Shown piece after piece: positions 42,659 to 54,841 of a DNA stretch of 64,000 nt (its first letter is position 1; the number at the start of each line of letters is the position of its first letter). A program made the translations under genes and the position numbers. The stretch is from Fibrobacter sp. UWT2. GTDB taxonomy: Bacteria; Fibrobacterota; Fibrobacteria; Fibrobacterales; Fibrobacteraceae. A model generated the notes under the pieces. The model searched no databases. It saw only the letters and a list, made by a program, of their open reading frames with translations, and was not told the origin of the DNA. The stretch covers positions 186,001-250,000 of the forward strand of contig NZ_FRBF01000002.1 in NCBI RefSeq assembly GCF_900142545.1, given 5' to 3'.

Positions 42659-43666
42659 GCTCAAACGAAACTCGAACAACAGCTTCTCGCCATCATCCAG
42701 GATGCCTTTCCGCTGGAAGATCGCCCGTACCAGGTACTGGCGGAGCAGCTTGGCTCCGACGAACAGAGCGTTTTCGCCGCGGTCGAGAATTTGCGCCGGT
42801 CGGGTATAATCCGCCGTGTTGGGGGAGTTTATGATTCCAAGGCGCTCGGTTTTATTTCGCGCCTGTGTGCGGGCAAGGTGCCGACGGCTATGACTGGGGC
42901 TGCCGACGATTCTGCTCTAGAAAAATTTGCTGCCGTTGTTAATGTGATTCCTGCCATTACCCACAATTACGTGCGCAGCCACGAATACAACGTGTGGTTT
43001 ACGGTCATGGCTCAATCCGAAGCGGAGATTCAAAAGATTGTCGATGAAGTTTGTGCGAATACGGAACTGCACGATGTCCATATCCTAAATGCGACCGAGA
43101 AGTTCAAGATTAACACGGTGATGAAGGGCGCTGGAGCGCCAGTAGACAATAAACCGTTGGCAGTAGGTAGGAAGAATGCTGTTGAATCGTGTACGGAACT
43201 TTCCTCTTCCGACCACGTCCGTATTCGTATTGCTTGCAACGACATTCCGCATACACTTACCCCGTTCAAGGATTGGGACGTTTCTTGTGACGAACTACGC
43301 GAGGACTTGGCGTTAAGACGTATGCGTCGCTTCGGGGCGATTCTTCGACATCAAGAGGCCGGTTTTGCTTTTAACGCCATGGTCTGCTTTGCGGAAACAG
43401 TAGACAGTAGACAGTGGTCAGTAGACAGGAACTCGGTTAATCCTGCTGGGGCAATTCTTGCAAGCAAGCCTTACATTTCGCATTGTTACAATCGCCCGCC
43501 CTTCGAAGGTTTCCCGTACACGCTGTATGCCATGATGCATGCACAGTCAGCCGAGGAACTGGAAAGCTATATTAAAGAGGCTGCCGAATCGATTGGCAAC
43601 CCTGATTTTGCCGTCTTGCATTCCATTCGTGAACTCAAGAAAACGAGCTTCCGCTTTTTTGCCTAA
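42656..43666 (+). CDS. ahbAB: Fused siroheme decarboxylase AhbA-AhbB with repeat-derived inserts
   Basis: A 336-residue protein composed of two homologous AsnC/Lrp-like halves (~1-158 and ~175-336). Each shows a winged helix (for example AAVENLRRSGIIRRVGGVYDS; LRRMRRFGAILRHQ) followed by a ferredoxin-like domain (YNVWFTVM; FAFNAMVCF, SHCYNRPPF). AhbA and AhbB are normally separate subunits that decarboxylate siroheme. Here they are fused. GTG is the only usable start (TAG lies six bases before it). Two copies of the dispersed GTAGACA repeat sit inside the gene: at 43140-43174 in the linker and at 43399-43432, encoding TVDSRQWSVDR in a loop. Confidence 0.85.
   Translation: MAQTKLEQQLLAIIQDAFPLEDRPYQVLAEQLGSDEQSVFAAVENLRRSGIIRRVGGVYDSKALGFISRLCAGKVPTAMTGAADDSALEKFAAVVNVIPAITHNYVRSHEYNVWFTVMAQSEAEIQKIVDEVCANTELHDVHILNATEKFKINTVMKGAGAPVDNKPLAVGRKNAVESCTELSSSDHVRIRIACNDIPHTLTPFKDWDVSCDELREDLALRRMRRFGAILRHQEAGFAFNAMVCFAETVDSRQWSVDRNSVNPAGAILASKPYISHCYNRPPFEGFPYTLYAMMHAQSAEELESYIKEAAESIGNPDFAVLHSIRELKKTSFRFFA
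43140..43174. repeat. GTAGACA repeat inside the ahbAB linker
   Basis: AGTAGACAATAAACC and GGCAGTAGGTAGGAAG are read in frame as part of the linker between the two decarboxylase halves. Confidence 0.7.
43399..43432. repeat. GTAGACA repeat inside the second half of ahbAB
   Basis: ACAGTAGACAGTAGACAGTG and TCAGTAGACAGG are translated as TVDSRQWSVDR between two conserved strands of the AhbB-like half. Confidence 0.8.
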
Positions 43667-43674
43667 TTGGGCGA

Positions 43675-44484
43675 CTATCTAACTTTCATTTCGATTCCGA
43701 TACGGTGGCCTGTTTCGAATCCGAAGAGCGTCCCGTCGTGAATTTCGTAATTGAGCCCGAATCCGGTAGAAAAACCTGCGATATTGAAGTAGCGCATGGC
43801 ATCGAATTTCATTTTCATGCCGCGATACTTGTCCTTCATGCCGCAATAGCGTTTGTCTAGGTTCCTGTTTTCAGATTCTTTGAATCGTGCCTGGTAAAGA
43901 ATGACTTCGCTGAATTCCCAGCCTTTTTTTAAAGAATCATTCCAACCCGGTTTCCATACAAATGAAGCCTTGAATCCGATTTCATCGCCGGGCTTATAGT
44001 TTTTGTCTTCGAGGAACGTATTGTAGCGAAACGCCGTGCCAATCGTCAGGCTTCTAGAAACCTGCAGCAGACTGAACGGCTCAACATTCAAGCGGTGAAA
44101 GCGGTTGTTTTGAGAGCCTTCGCCAGGCGGGAATCGCCAGCCGAGATTCAATCCCAAGTAAGGGAAAATCAACCCTTTTGCGCCCACATAAGTTTCGTTA
44201 AAGCCGTTCACATGTAGGTTGCAGTAATTGTGAACGTAACCGCCGGTGGCATACTCGTAGCTGTAGCTTAAAAAGCGGAATGCGCCGTCGACGTAAAGGC
44301 TAAAGCGAGGATGCAGGGCGTATTCAGCAGAAACTTCCAAGTCGCCGCTGTAGACGTCTTCATCGAGTTCAATGGTGCCTTGTACGCCAAAATTAGTTGC
44401 CGGAGCTATAATCGGATGCAGATTTTCCGTGGCAAAACTTGCCACAAAAGCAATAGATAAAATGCACCCGAAGAATTTGTTCAT
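43675..44484 (-). CDS. Exported beta-rich (outer-membrane-like) protein, unknown
   Basis: About 269 residues with a signal peptide (MNKFFGCILSIAFVASFA) and repeated amphipathic strands (FSLYVDGAFRFLSYSYEY, YLGLNLGWRFP, LTIGTAFRYNTF, STGFGLNYEI), ending in GIEMKVR. It has the look of an 8-10 strand outer-membrane barrel. I do not recognise the family. An in-frame ATG at 44538 would add residues encoded by a GTAGACA-family repeat (MSTVYFLLPTVYF), so I start at 44484. Its promoter side abuts the repeat at 44505. Confidence 0.65.
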   Translation of the reverse strand: MNKFFGCILSIAFVASFATENLHPIIAPATNFGVQGTIELDEDVYSGDLEVSAEYALHPRFSLYVDGAFRFLSYSYEYATGGYVHNYCNLHVNGFNETYVGAKGLIFPYLGLNLGWRFPPGEGSQNNRFHRLNVEPFSLLQVSRSLTIGTAFRYNTFLEDKNYKPGDEIGFKASFVWKPGWNDSLKKGWEFSEVILYQARFKESENRNLDKRYCGMKDKYRGMKMKFDAMRYFNIAGFSTGFGLNYEIHDGTLFGFETGHRIGIEMKVR

Positions 44485-44504
44485 ACACTGAAATATATAA
44501 AAGT

Positions 44505-44538
44505 ATACAGTAGGCAGTAGGAAGTAGACAGTAGACAA
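44505..44538. repeat. GTAGACA/GTAGGAA repeat
   Basis: GTATACAGTAGGCAGTAGGA and AGTAGACAGTAGACAAG between divergent genes. Confidence 0.8.
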
Positions 44539-44599
44539 GTGAATAAAAAAGTTTGTATTAATCGAAAAAGCAATTTCACGTTACAGAAATCACAGCCGT

Positions 44600-45895
44600 A
44601 TGACCCGTAAAAGAATTATATTTCGGCTGATGCGTTTAATGGCCCGCAAAATAAACTTGTTCAAACTACTTGCCGCATTTCTCTGTTGCATCGGTTTGTA
44701 CGCATGTTACTGGGCTGAACCAGAAAATGATCCCGAAAATTTGCCTATAGACGATTCCATGTATCCTTATGCCGGACTCCCGAGAATCGTAATTGAAACC
44801 GAAGACTTTGCAGGTGTTCGTGACCGAGAAACCGAGATTCCTTCGCACCTGCAAATCTATGGCGAAAAAGCCCCCGAAAGCGAAGTCTACGAACTGACCG
44901 TGCGCGGCCGCGGCAATTCCAGTTTTAAAATGCCCAAGTACGGCTTAAAACTTGAATTTAAAGACAAAGTAGAACTCTTTGGAATGCCCAAGAACCGCGA
45001 CTGGGCTCTCATTGCCAACTATGGCGATAAAACCCATTTGCGCAATTACATGATGACCCGCCTTTCTGAGTGGTTGGGCGCGAAATATACCACAAAAATG
45101 CAATTTGTAGAGCTCTATTTGAATCGAAAATATATGGGGCTTTATTTGCTTTCCGAAACCATCAAGGTGGCCAAGAAGCGTGTTAACATCGAAGAAAACG
45201 ACACCACATTCCTTGTCGAAAAAGAAGATTCCAAAAAATTTGATCCGCCCTACATTCAGACAGATAAAAACGGGTACTATTACCACATTAAATCTCCCAA
45301 GAATCCGTCGCCCGAAACAGAAGAACTTTTGAAAAACCACTTGAACGCTTTTGAAAATTTCATGGCGGAACAATACCTTCATAAGGCAAGCGAAATCAAG
45401 GACTGGATTGATATCGACGACTACCTTCTCTGTTACTGGGTGCAGGAATATTCTAAAAACGAAGACGGCAATTACGCCCGCAGCGTTTTCTTCACCTGGA
45501 AAAAAGGGGAGCCCATTCATTTTGGTCCCTTATGGGATTTTGACTTGGCCTTTGGAAACGCCTCGCGTGAACAGAATAAAAATCCGGAAGATTGGTATAT
45601 TCGCAGGTACCGCTTAAATTATTACATCGTTCACAACTCTTTAGTCAACAATGCCGCTATCAATTATTGGAACGAGCATCGTGAAACTTTTAGGGAACTG
45701 ATTGACAGCATTCCTGTTTACCGATCCATGATTGAAAAGGCCATTAAGAACGAATACCGTCGCTGGCCCATTATCCGGAATACAGAAAACTGGGCGCTCA
45801 AGGATCCGTACGATTCCTATGACGAGGCTGTTGAAACGATGACGGAATGGATGAAAAAACGTTACCAGTGGATTGACAAAGAAATCGGCTATTGA
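44600..45895 (+). CDS. CotH kinase family lipoprotein
   Basis: A 431-residue protein with a lipobox LYAC (Cys ~38 from the first ATG). An ATG at 44639 (MARKINLF) would give a more usual signal peptide, and the true start may be there. The mature protein matches CotH: RGRGNSSFKMPKYGLKLEF, KNRDWALIANYGDKTHLRNYM, ELYLNRKYMGLYLLSETIK and FGPLWDFDLAFGN with the DxD-type metal residues. Bacillus CotH is a spore-coat protein kinase; in anaerobic cellulolytic bacteria CotH domains occur in surface and cellulosome-like proteins. Role here unknown; probably surface exposed. Confidence 0.86.
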   Translation: MTRKRIIFRLMRLMARKINLFKLLAAFLCCIGLYACYWAEPENDPENLPIDDSMYPYAGLPRIVIETEDFAGVRDRETEIPSHLQIYGEKAPESEVYELTVRGRGNSSFKMPKYGLKLEFKDKVELFGMPKNRDWALIANYGDKTHLRNYMMTRLSEWLGAKYTTKMQFVELYLNRKYMGLYLLSETIKVAKKRVNIEENDTTFLVEKEDSKKFDPPYIQTDKNGYYYHIKSPKNPSPETEELLKNHLNAFENFMAEQYLHKASEIKDWIDIDDYLLCYWVQEYSKNEDGNYARSVFFTWKKGEPIHFGPLWDFDLAFGNASREQNKNPEDWYIRRYRLNYYIVHNSLVNNAAINYWNEHRETFRELIDSIPVYRSMIEKAIKNEYRRWPIIRNTENWALKDPYDSYDEAVETMTEWMKKRYQWIDKEIGY

Positions 45896-45915
45896 GATTT
45901 TTCTAAATTTAGTCC

Positions 45916-47236
45916 ATGCGTAAAATCTATATGGCAGGCATGAGCCACAAGGTGGCCGAAATCGCAGTCCGCGAAAAGTTCTACATCCCGATGGATGTCA
46001 AGACCAATGCATTGAGTAATTCTCCTTTTGATGAACTTTTGATTCTTGCGACCTGCAACCGCACCGAAGTTTACGTGGCCTCTGACCGCGACCTGACTGA
46101 CACTGAACTTGTCCAGTACGTTTGCAAATTGGCAGGGCAGTGCTACGACGATTTTGCGAAATTCTTTTATTTTAAGTCGGACGACGAGGTGGCGCACCAC
46201 GTGATGAACGTGTGTGCGGGTCTTGATTCGGTGGCAATGGGTGAAGACCAAATCTTGCACCAGATTGGCCGCGCCTACGAAACGGCGCACCAGTTGCACG
46301 CAACGGGAAACACCCTGAACAAACTCTTTCAGAGTGCCATTCACACCACCAAGCGCATCAAGACCGAAACCAACTTGAGCAAGCTCAGCTGCAATATTCC
46401 GTTCCTGGCCATGAAACAGGTGCAGCACACTTTCGATGACTTGGAAAATCGAACGGTGTACATTGTGGGCCTCGGTGAAATGGGCTCGCTTATGCTCAAG
46501 TACGTGCAAGAAAATACGACCAAGATTTTTGCAAGCAGCAAGACTTTTGCAAATGCAGAAAAATTTGCGGACGTGCTCACGCCGGTTAAGTTTGAAGACC
46601 GATACCAGGTGATTGGCAAGTGTGACGTGGTGATTCTTTGTAGCGCATGCTCCGAACCGATTGTCACGAAAGAGGAATTCGCCGAGGCTTGCGGATTTGT
46701 TAAAAGTATCGATAGTTCTACCGCGAAAAAGGGTGCACTCGATGTCGTGTTCGAGCGCCATTGCAGCAAGGTCGCAGAACACCCGGGCGCAAGCGCTAAC
46801 GCCAAGCGCTTGGTGATTGATTTGGGTAGCCCGCGTAATGCAGAAGCAAGCATCGGTGAAATTCCGGGTGTGCAATACGTTTGCGTTGATGATCTCGAAA
46901 AAGTTGTCTCTGAAAATCGCCGCCTGCGCATGATTGAGCTCGAAGCCGCCCAGAAGATTTTGAAAGAAGGCATCGACGAATTCTTGCAGTGGATGCGCAT
47001 GGACGAAGTCTCGAAGCAGATTAGCGTGCATGCCGAAAGAATGTTGAAGTCGGCGAACGAAGAATCCGAAAAATTGCTGCGCTCGATGCCGGATTTGCCC
47101 GAAGAAGACCGCCACCGCGTGCAAATGATGTACGAACGTTTTGCCAAAAAGATGGCGAATGATTTTTTGTACAAGGTCAAGGCCGAAAATTCGCCCGAAG
47201 ATGTGCAAGTGTTCCTCAAGTGCTTGGGGGCGAACA

Positions 47237-47244
<8 letters not shown>
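45916..47244 (+). CDS. hemA: Glutamyl-tRNA reductase
   Basis: A 442-residue enzyme reducing Glu-tRNA to glutamate-1-semialdehyde, the first step of C5 tetrapyrrole synthesis. The catalytic Cys is in LATCNRTEVY (~42-51); GEDQILHQI and the NADPH site IVGLGEMGSL (~190) follow, and a C-terminal helical dimerisation domain (~330-435) closes the protein. TAAATTTAGTCC lies directly before the ATG with no Shine-Dalgarno. Its 3' end overlaps hemC by eight bases. It is eight kb from no other hem gene; ahbC and ahbAB lie just upstream. Confidence 0.95.
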
Positions 47245-49344
<2,100 letters not shown>

Positions 49345-49346
49345 TT

Positions 49347-49931
49347 TTAATGCGAACCAAGTGACAAGGCAATCTTCTTGCATTTGGCAATTTCTTTGGG
49401 CGTAAGGCCGGGCCTCTTATGAGTTGCACCTTTTTGAATCACGCTTGCAATCTTGAATCCGCTCCAGCATAGCACTTCTTTCAGGGCGCGGACGGTGCCC
49501 GCCGACTGCTTGAAAATGAGGTTGAAAGGCCATTGGGTAGTGCATGTCGTCACAATGACAGCTTTCTTCCCTTTTAACAGTGGAATCGGGTAATCGCGTT
49601 CGCTGTGGTCCATCATGCCGTAAACCCAGCGGTCGAATAGCATTTTGAGTTGCCCCGTCATGTTGCCCCAATAGCAAGGCGAACCGACCACAAGGGCGTC
49701 GCTTTCTTGCACCAAGCGCAGAATCCGCTTCGCATCGTCCTCCGGCATCACGCAATCGTGAGCGCTACGGCATTTCATACAACCGATACACGGGCGAAAT
49801 TCCAATTTGCAGACATCAATGATTATCACCTCGGAGCCTTTTTCGAACAAGGTATCACCTATGATATTCAGCATCTGGCTGATGTTTCCGTCTTTGCGCG
49901 GGCTTGCATTCAAAATGACAACCTTTTTCAT
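49347..49931 (-). CDS. NAD(P)H-dependent FMN reductase/iron-sulfur flavoprotein-like
   Basis: A 194-residue flavodoxin-fold protein. LNASPRKDGNISQML (FMN phosphate loop, ~7-21), PCIGCMKCRSAHDC (~46-59; Cys pattern CxxCx2Cx5C-like seen in Isf-type flavoproteins) and GSPCYWGNMTGQLKMLFDRW (~80-99) define it. It could reduce quinones or metals or carry an Fe-S cluster. I start at 49931, with GGAG six bases upstream. Convergent with tgt, stop codons only two bases apart. Confidence 0.85.
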   Translation of the reverse strand: MKKVVILNASPRKDGNISQMLNIIGDTLFEKGSEVIIIDVCKLEFRPCIGCMKCRSAHDCVMPEDDAKRILRLVQESDALVVGSPCYWGNMTGQLKMLFDRWVYGMMDHSERDYPIPLLKGKKAVIVTTCTTQWPFNLIFKQSAGTVRALKEVLCWSGFKIASVIQKGATHKRPGLTPKEIAKCKKIALSLGSH

Positions 49932-50003
49932 TGTGTCTCCATCCAAAAGAAATGTTCGTCTATAAACCATTCTCTTGTTAAACACCTCAGAATCTAGAAA
50001 ATG

Positions 50004-50660
50004 TCACTCATGCGGAAATCTTTCAAAAAATATGGGGAAAAGCTTTATATGAAAGAAAACGCCGAGATTCCGCCGTCTATTCGTTACTTCAAACTGAACA
50101 CCGCCACCGACAAACATAAAAAGTAAATTGGCCTGCAGACCAACACTTTCCATAAATCCCACTTCTCTCATATCCCGACCGCCATCCTTTACCCACCATT
50201 CAAATAAATGATTTTCAAATGCGGCTAGGCCGATCATGTTGTTCCCCAAAAATGCATAATAAGATGTACCCGAAGAAAGCCATAATGATCCGAAAACAAT
50301 GTAGTAGGCAACAGATTTTTCTTCTTTTTCCTCTTTGTAGCTTTCATTGGCTTGCAATATTAGATTTGCCGTGCCTGCAATCGCAAAAACACTTAAGCTA
50401 CCATAAGATGTCTCATCAGCATCTAACCTTAAATCTAACCGTGGGGAATATTCAAGATATAAGCCTATGTTTTTAAACGGCTGAAATCCATTTAAAATAA
50501 ATCCTTCGATTGCAATTCTGTCTAGAGAGGAATATCCGAAACCTCCCAAAATAAGGGCGGGGTCAATTTGCCTTTTTCTATCTACTTCGGGGGCTACGCC
50601 ATCTTCGTCCGCAAATGCGATGGTGCATATTAAAAGTACGATGGCGATGAATTTGTTCAT
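50004..50660 (-). CDS. Exported hypothetical protein
   Basis: A 218-residue protein with a signal peptide (1-~17, ending AFA). The rest contains alternating hydrophobic strands (ALILGGFGYSSLDRIAIEGFIL, NIGLYLEYSPRLDLRL, NLLFMFVGGGVQFEV) and ends with FPIFFERFPHE. It may be a small outer-membrane barrel. No family is recognised. It lies just downstream of the dnaJ terminator and reads in the same direction. Confidence 0.65.
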   Translation of the reverse strand: MNKFIAIVLLICTIAFADEDGVAPEVDRKRQIDPALILGGFGYSSLDRIAIEGFILNGFQPFKNIGLYLEYSPRLDLRLDADETSYGSLSVFAIAGTANLILQANESYKEEKEEKSVAYYIVFGSLWLSSGTSYYAFLGNNMIGLAAFENHLFEWWVKDGGRDMREVGFMESVGLQANLLFMFVGGGVQFEVTNRRRNLGVFFHIKLFPIFFERFPHE

Positions 50661-50672
50661 GAATGTAATTAT

Positions 50673-50701
50673 AAAAAAATCCCGGGCATTGCTGTCCGGG
50701 A
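50673..50701 (-). terminator. Intrinsic terminator after dnaJ
   Basis: On the minus strand TCCCGG and CCGGGA pair across a long loop, followed by TTTTTTTA. Confidence 0.82.
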
Positions 50702-50737
50702 GAATCTTTTTTGGGGATTTCGGGGCGACGCCCCGTC

Positions 50738-50769
50738 ACTTCCTACCGTCTACTGTCTACTTCCTACTT
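50738..50769. repeat. GTAGACA/GTAGGAA repeat (inverted) at the dnaJ 3' end
   Basis: CACTTCCTACCGTCTACTGT and CTACTTCCTAC run up to the dnaJ stop codon; the TAGGAAGT copy may even provide the stop region. Confidence 0.75.
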
Positions 50770-51906
50770 GAAAAGATTCTTCATCTTCTCGAGGAAACTC
50801 TCTTCCTGCGCGGTTTCTTTGTCGTGCCTGAGTTCCGCGAGTTTCTGGTAGAGTTCCTTCTCTTCGCGGCTCAAATCCTTCGGGATTTCCACGCCGATGT
50901 TTACATAGAGGCTTCCACGGTCGCCGCGCTTGTTCAGCGGGTACAGGCCCTGTTCGCGCAGGCGCAAGATGCTCCCGGCCTGAGTGCCGGCCGCAATCTT
51001 GATCTGCACTTCGCCACCGTCCAGCGTCGGGATTCGCTGCGTTCCGCCAAGCACCAGCTTGTGGACCGGCACCTTGATTTCGCAGTGCAAATCGTCGCCT
51101 TCGCGGGTGTAGAAGTCGTCGGGCTTTTCGGCAATGACCGCCAGCAAGTCGCCGCAGGCACCGCCGCGAGGCCCGCAGTTGCCTTCGCCACGCAGGTTCA
51201 GGTACTGGCCCTCGGCAACGCCCGCCGGAATCTTGATGGAGATTTCTTCGGTTTCCTGCACGCGGCCCTCGCCGCGGCAACGGCTACACGGGTTCGCGAT
51301 GACTTCGCCCATGCCGTTACAGGTGGGGCAGGCGCTCTCGGAAACCATCTGGAAGAATCCGCCAGATACGCGGCGCACGCGCCCCGTACCCTTACAGGTT
51401 TCACAAGTCTTGATGTCAGTGCCGCCCTTGCCGTTACATTCTGTACACGGCGTGTAGCGTTTCAGGCGAACCTTCTTGGTGCAGCCCTCGAAGATTTCCT
51501 TGTAGCTGAGCGCCACCTTGATCTGCAAATCGTTTCCGCGCGGAGGCCCGGCCTTGCGACCGCCTCGACGGCTGCCGCCAAAACCACCGAATCCGCCACC
51601 GAAAATATCGCCGAAGTTCGCAAAGATATCTTCGAAAGAGAATCCCTGGCCGCCGAATCCGCCGCCACCAAAGCCGCCACCGGGGGCGTTAAAGCCGAAC
51701 TGGTCATACTGCTTACGCTTCTCGGGGTTGCTGAGCACGTCGTAGGCCTCGGCAGCCTCCTTGAACTTCTCTTCGGCTTCCTTGTCGCCCGGGTTCTTGT
51801 CCGGGTGATACTTGATGGCAAGTTTCTTATAGGCGTGCTTGATCTCGTCTGCACTCGCGTCCTTGCCGACGCCTAGAACTTCGTAATAATCTCTTTTTTC
51901 AGCCAT
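50764..51906 (-). CDS. dnaJ: Chaperone DnaJ (Hsp40)
   Basis: A 380-residue co-chaperone of DnaK. The J domain (1-70) has the HPDKNPGD motif. A Gly/Phe region (~75-120, [14 protein letters not shown]) follows. The zinc domain has four CxxCxGxG repeats ([32 protein letters not shown]). The C-terminal beta domains (~230-350) follow. Length standard (about 375-385). The ATG is placed directly after a hairpin that hides its ribosome-binding site. dnaK is upstream on the same strand, with a terminator between. Confidence 0.97.
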   Translation of the reverse strand: MAEKRDYYEVLGVGKDASADEIKHAYKKLAIKYHPDKNPGDKEAEEKFKEAAEAYDVLSNPEKRKQYDQFGFNAPGGGFGGGGFGGQGFSFEDIFANFGDIFGGGFGGFGGSRRGGRKAGPPRGNDLQIKVALSYKEIFEGCTKKVRLKRYTPCTECNGKGGTDIKTCETCKGTGRVRRVSGGFFQMVSESACPTCNGMGEVIANPCSRCRGEGRVQETEEISIKIPAGVAEGQYLNLRGEGNCGPRGGACGDLLAVIAEKPDDFYTREGDDLHCEIKVPVHKLVLGGTQRIPTLDGGEVQIKIAAGTQAGSILRLREQGLYPLNKRGDRGSLYVNIGVEIPKDLSREEKELYQKLAELRHDKETAQEESFLEKMKNLFK

Positions 51907-51923
51907 TTTGCCCTCCGGGCAAA
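51907..51923 (-). promoter_or_regulatory. Hairpin sequestering the dnaJ ribosome-binding site (candidate RNA thermometer)
   Basis: On the minus strand TTTGCCC-GGA-GGGCAAA stands immediately before ATG. All seven base pairs are perfect, and the Shine-Dalgarno GGAGGG occupies the loop and the 3' arm. In heat-shock genes such hairpins can melt on warming to allow translation. No thermometer family (ROSE, fourU) sequence match is claimed. Confidence 0.6.
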
Positions 51924-51961
51924 CTCGTCATATAAAAAAACAAGAATCGTTACTTTACAAC

Positions 51962-51996
51962 AAAAGGATTGCCCCTTTTTGAGAGGCGAATCCTGT
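51962..51996 (-). terminator. Hairpin/terminator between dnaK and dnaJ
   Basis: On the minus strand AGGATTCGCC pairs with GGCAATCCT (one mismatch) around an A-rich loop, followed by TTTGTTG. It may attenuate read-through from dnaK into dnaJ. Confidence 0.65.
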
Positions 51997-52016
51997 TCAA
52001 TTTTTTAAGGTTGAAA

Positions 52017-53960
<1,944 letters not shown>

Positions 53961-53975
53961 TTACGCCCATTTATA

Positions 53976-53991
53976 AGCAAAACCCGTGCCA
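53976..53991 (-). promoter_or_regulatory. Sigma-54 type (-24/-12) promoter of dnaK
   Basis: Minus strand TGGCACGGGTTTTGCT. The GG and GC dinucleotides are exactly ten bases apart, and both halves match the RpoN consensus TGGCACG-N4-TTGCW. The predicted transcript start is near 53966, giving a ~47-base leader to dnaK. Confidence 0.78.
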
Positions 53992-54021
53992 AATGCTAAT
54001 AACTGGCAAAAAACGGCCATT

Positions 54022-54086
54022 TTGTTTCGTTCTGAAACAAGAAAACGGCCTAAAAAGGGGTAAAACTGGCTTGTTTCATTATGAAA
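54022..54086 (-). promoter_or_regulatory. Two enhancer-like palindromes upstream of the dnaK sigma-54 promoter
   Basis: TTGTTTC-N5-GAAACAA (54022-54040) and GTTTC-N5-GAAA (54073-54086) share the pattern GTTTC-N5-GAAA; their centres are ~49 bases apart, about 65 and 114 bases upstream of the predicted start. The nearer one is flanked by direct AAAACGGCC repeats. Placement and symmetry suit an upstream activating sequence for a bacterial enhancer-binding protein. Confidence 0.6.
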
Positions 54087-54088
54087 TG

Positions 54089-54119
54089 GTAGGAAGTAGA
54101 CAGTAGGAAGTAGACAGAG
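54089..54119. repeat. GTAGACA/GTAGGAA repeat
   Basis: TAGGAAGTAGACAGTAGGAA and GTAGACAG just upstream of the hairpin repeats. Confidence 0.8.
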
Positions 54120-54216
54120 GATTGTCATTGCGAGGAGCGAAGTGACGAAGCAATCTCAAAAAAAGCGGGGAGCAGGATTGTCATTGCGAACCCCGAATAG
54201 GGGTGAAGCAATCTCT
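54120..54216. repeat. Two copies of the TTGTCATTGCGA...AAGCAATCTC palindromic repeat
   Basis: Copies at 54121-54157 and 54176-54214. Each starts GATTGTCATTGCGA and ends GAAGCAATCTC, with a variable hairpin between (GGAGCGAAGTGACG; CCCCGAATAGGGGTG). This palindromic sequence is known from intergenic regions of many unrelated bacteria and behaves like a small mobile repeat. Confidence 0.8.
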
Positions 54217-54319
54217 AAAAGGAGGGGAGGGGGAAGCCTCCCCCTGGTTCGCACTCCGTTGCTCACCACCCCCTCGCCTGATGTGAACCCCAAAAGTTGG
54301 ACACAACTTTTGAGGATTT

Positions 54320-54841
54320 ATGAATCACTATAAAGAAGCCGAATGGCAAAAAGCCTTTGATTTATGCAAGGAAGGCGTAAATCCTAGGTCCATATCAAGA
54401 ATTGTGGGTCTTTCAGAGCGAGACGTCAAGCATAGGTGCCGGATGTATCATCTTACCGGCATATTCCAAGTCAAGCCCCGCATAGGGCATCCTACGGATT
54501 GGAAAACAAGAAAGTCCGCGGTTGATTCGGTCATAAAGAAATCGCTATCTTATGTGGAAACATGCGCCAAGTTCGAAATAAGCAGACATACGCTCAAAGA
54601 TTGGCTGAAAAAATTTCGACAAGGCGGCTATGACAATCTTAAAGACAAAAAGCCTCAAAGGGGCCAACCAAGGATGCCAAGACCGAAGAAAAAACGTGAC
54701 GGGATGACCGAACTCGAGCTGCTCAGGGAGGAGAACCAGTACCTTAAAGCAGAGGTCGCCTACTTAAAAAAATTGAAGGCCCTAGACCAAGAAGAAAGTA
54801 CCAGGATGTTCGGTGTAGGGCCGAAATCGTCCGAAGACTGA
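54320..54841 (+). CDS. IS3-family transposase OrfA
   Basis: A 173-residue DNA-binding protein with two helix-turn-helix regions (NPRSISRIVGLSERDVKHR, ~22-40; VETCAKFEISRHTLKDWLKKFR, ~75-96) and a C-terminal leucine-zipper region (LELLREENQYLKAEVAYLKKL, ~134-154). This is the IS150-type OrfA. The AAAAAAATTG run at 54766-54775 lies at the zipper and fits programmed -1 frameshifting to make the OrfAB transposase. Confidence 0.92.
   Translation: MNHYKEAEWQKAFDLCKEGVNPRSISRIVGLSERDVKHRCRMYHLTGIFQVKPRIGHPTDWKTRKSAVDSVIKKSLSYVETCAKFEISRHTLKDWLKKFRQGGYDNLKDKKPQRGQPRMPRPKKKRDGMTELELLREENQYLKAEVAYLKKLKALDQEESTRMFGVGPKSSED

Noticed and set aside
42656-43666. Frameshift or annotation error in ahbAB because of the odd linker residues
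   Set aside because: The frame is continuous and both halves are complete; the odd residues are explained by in-frame copies of a dispersed repeat.
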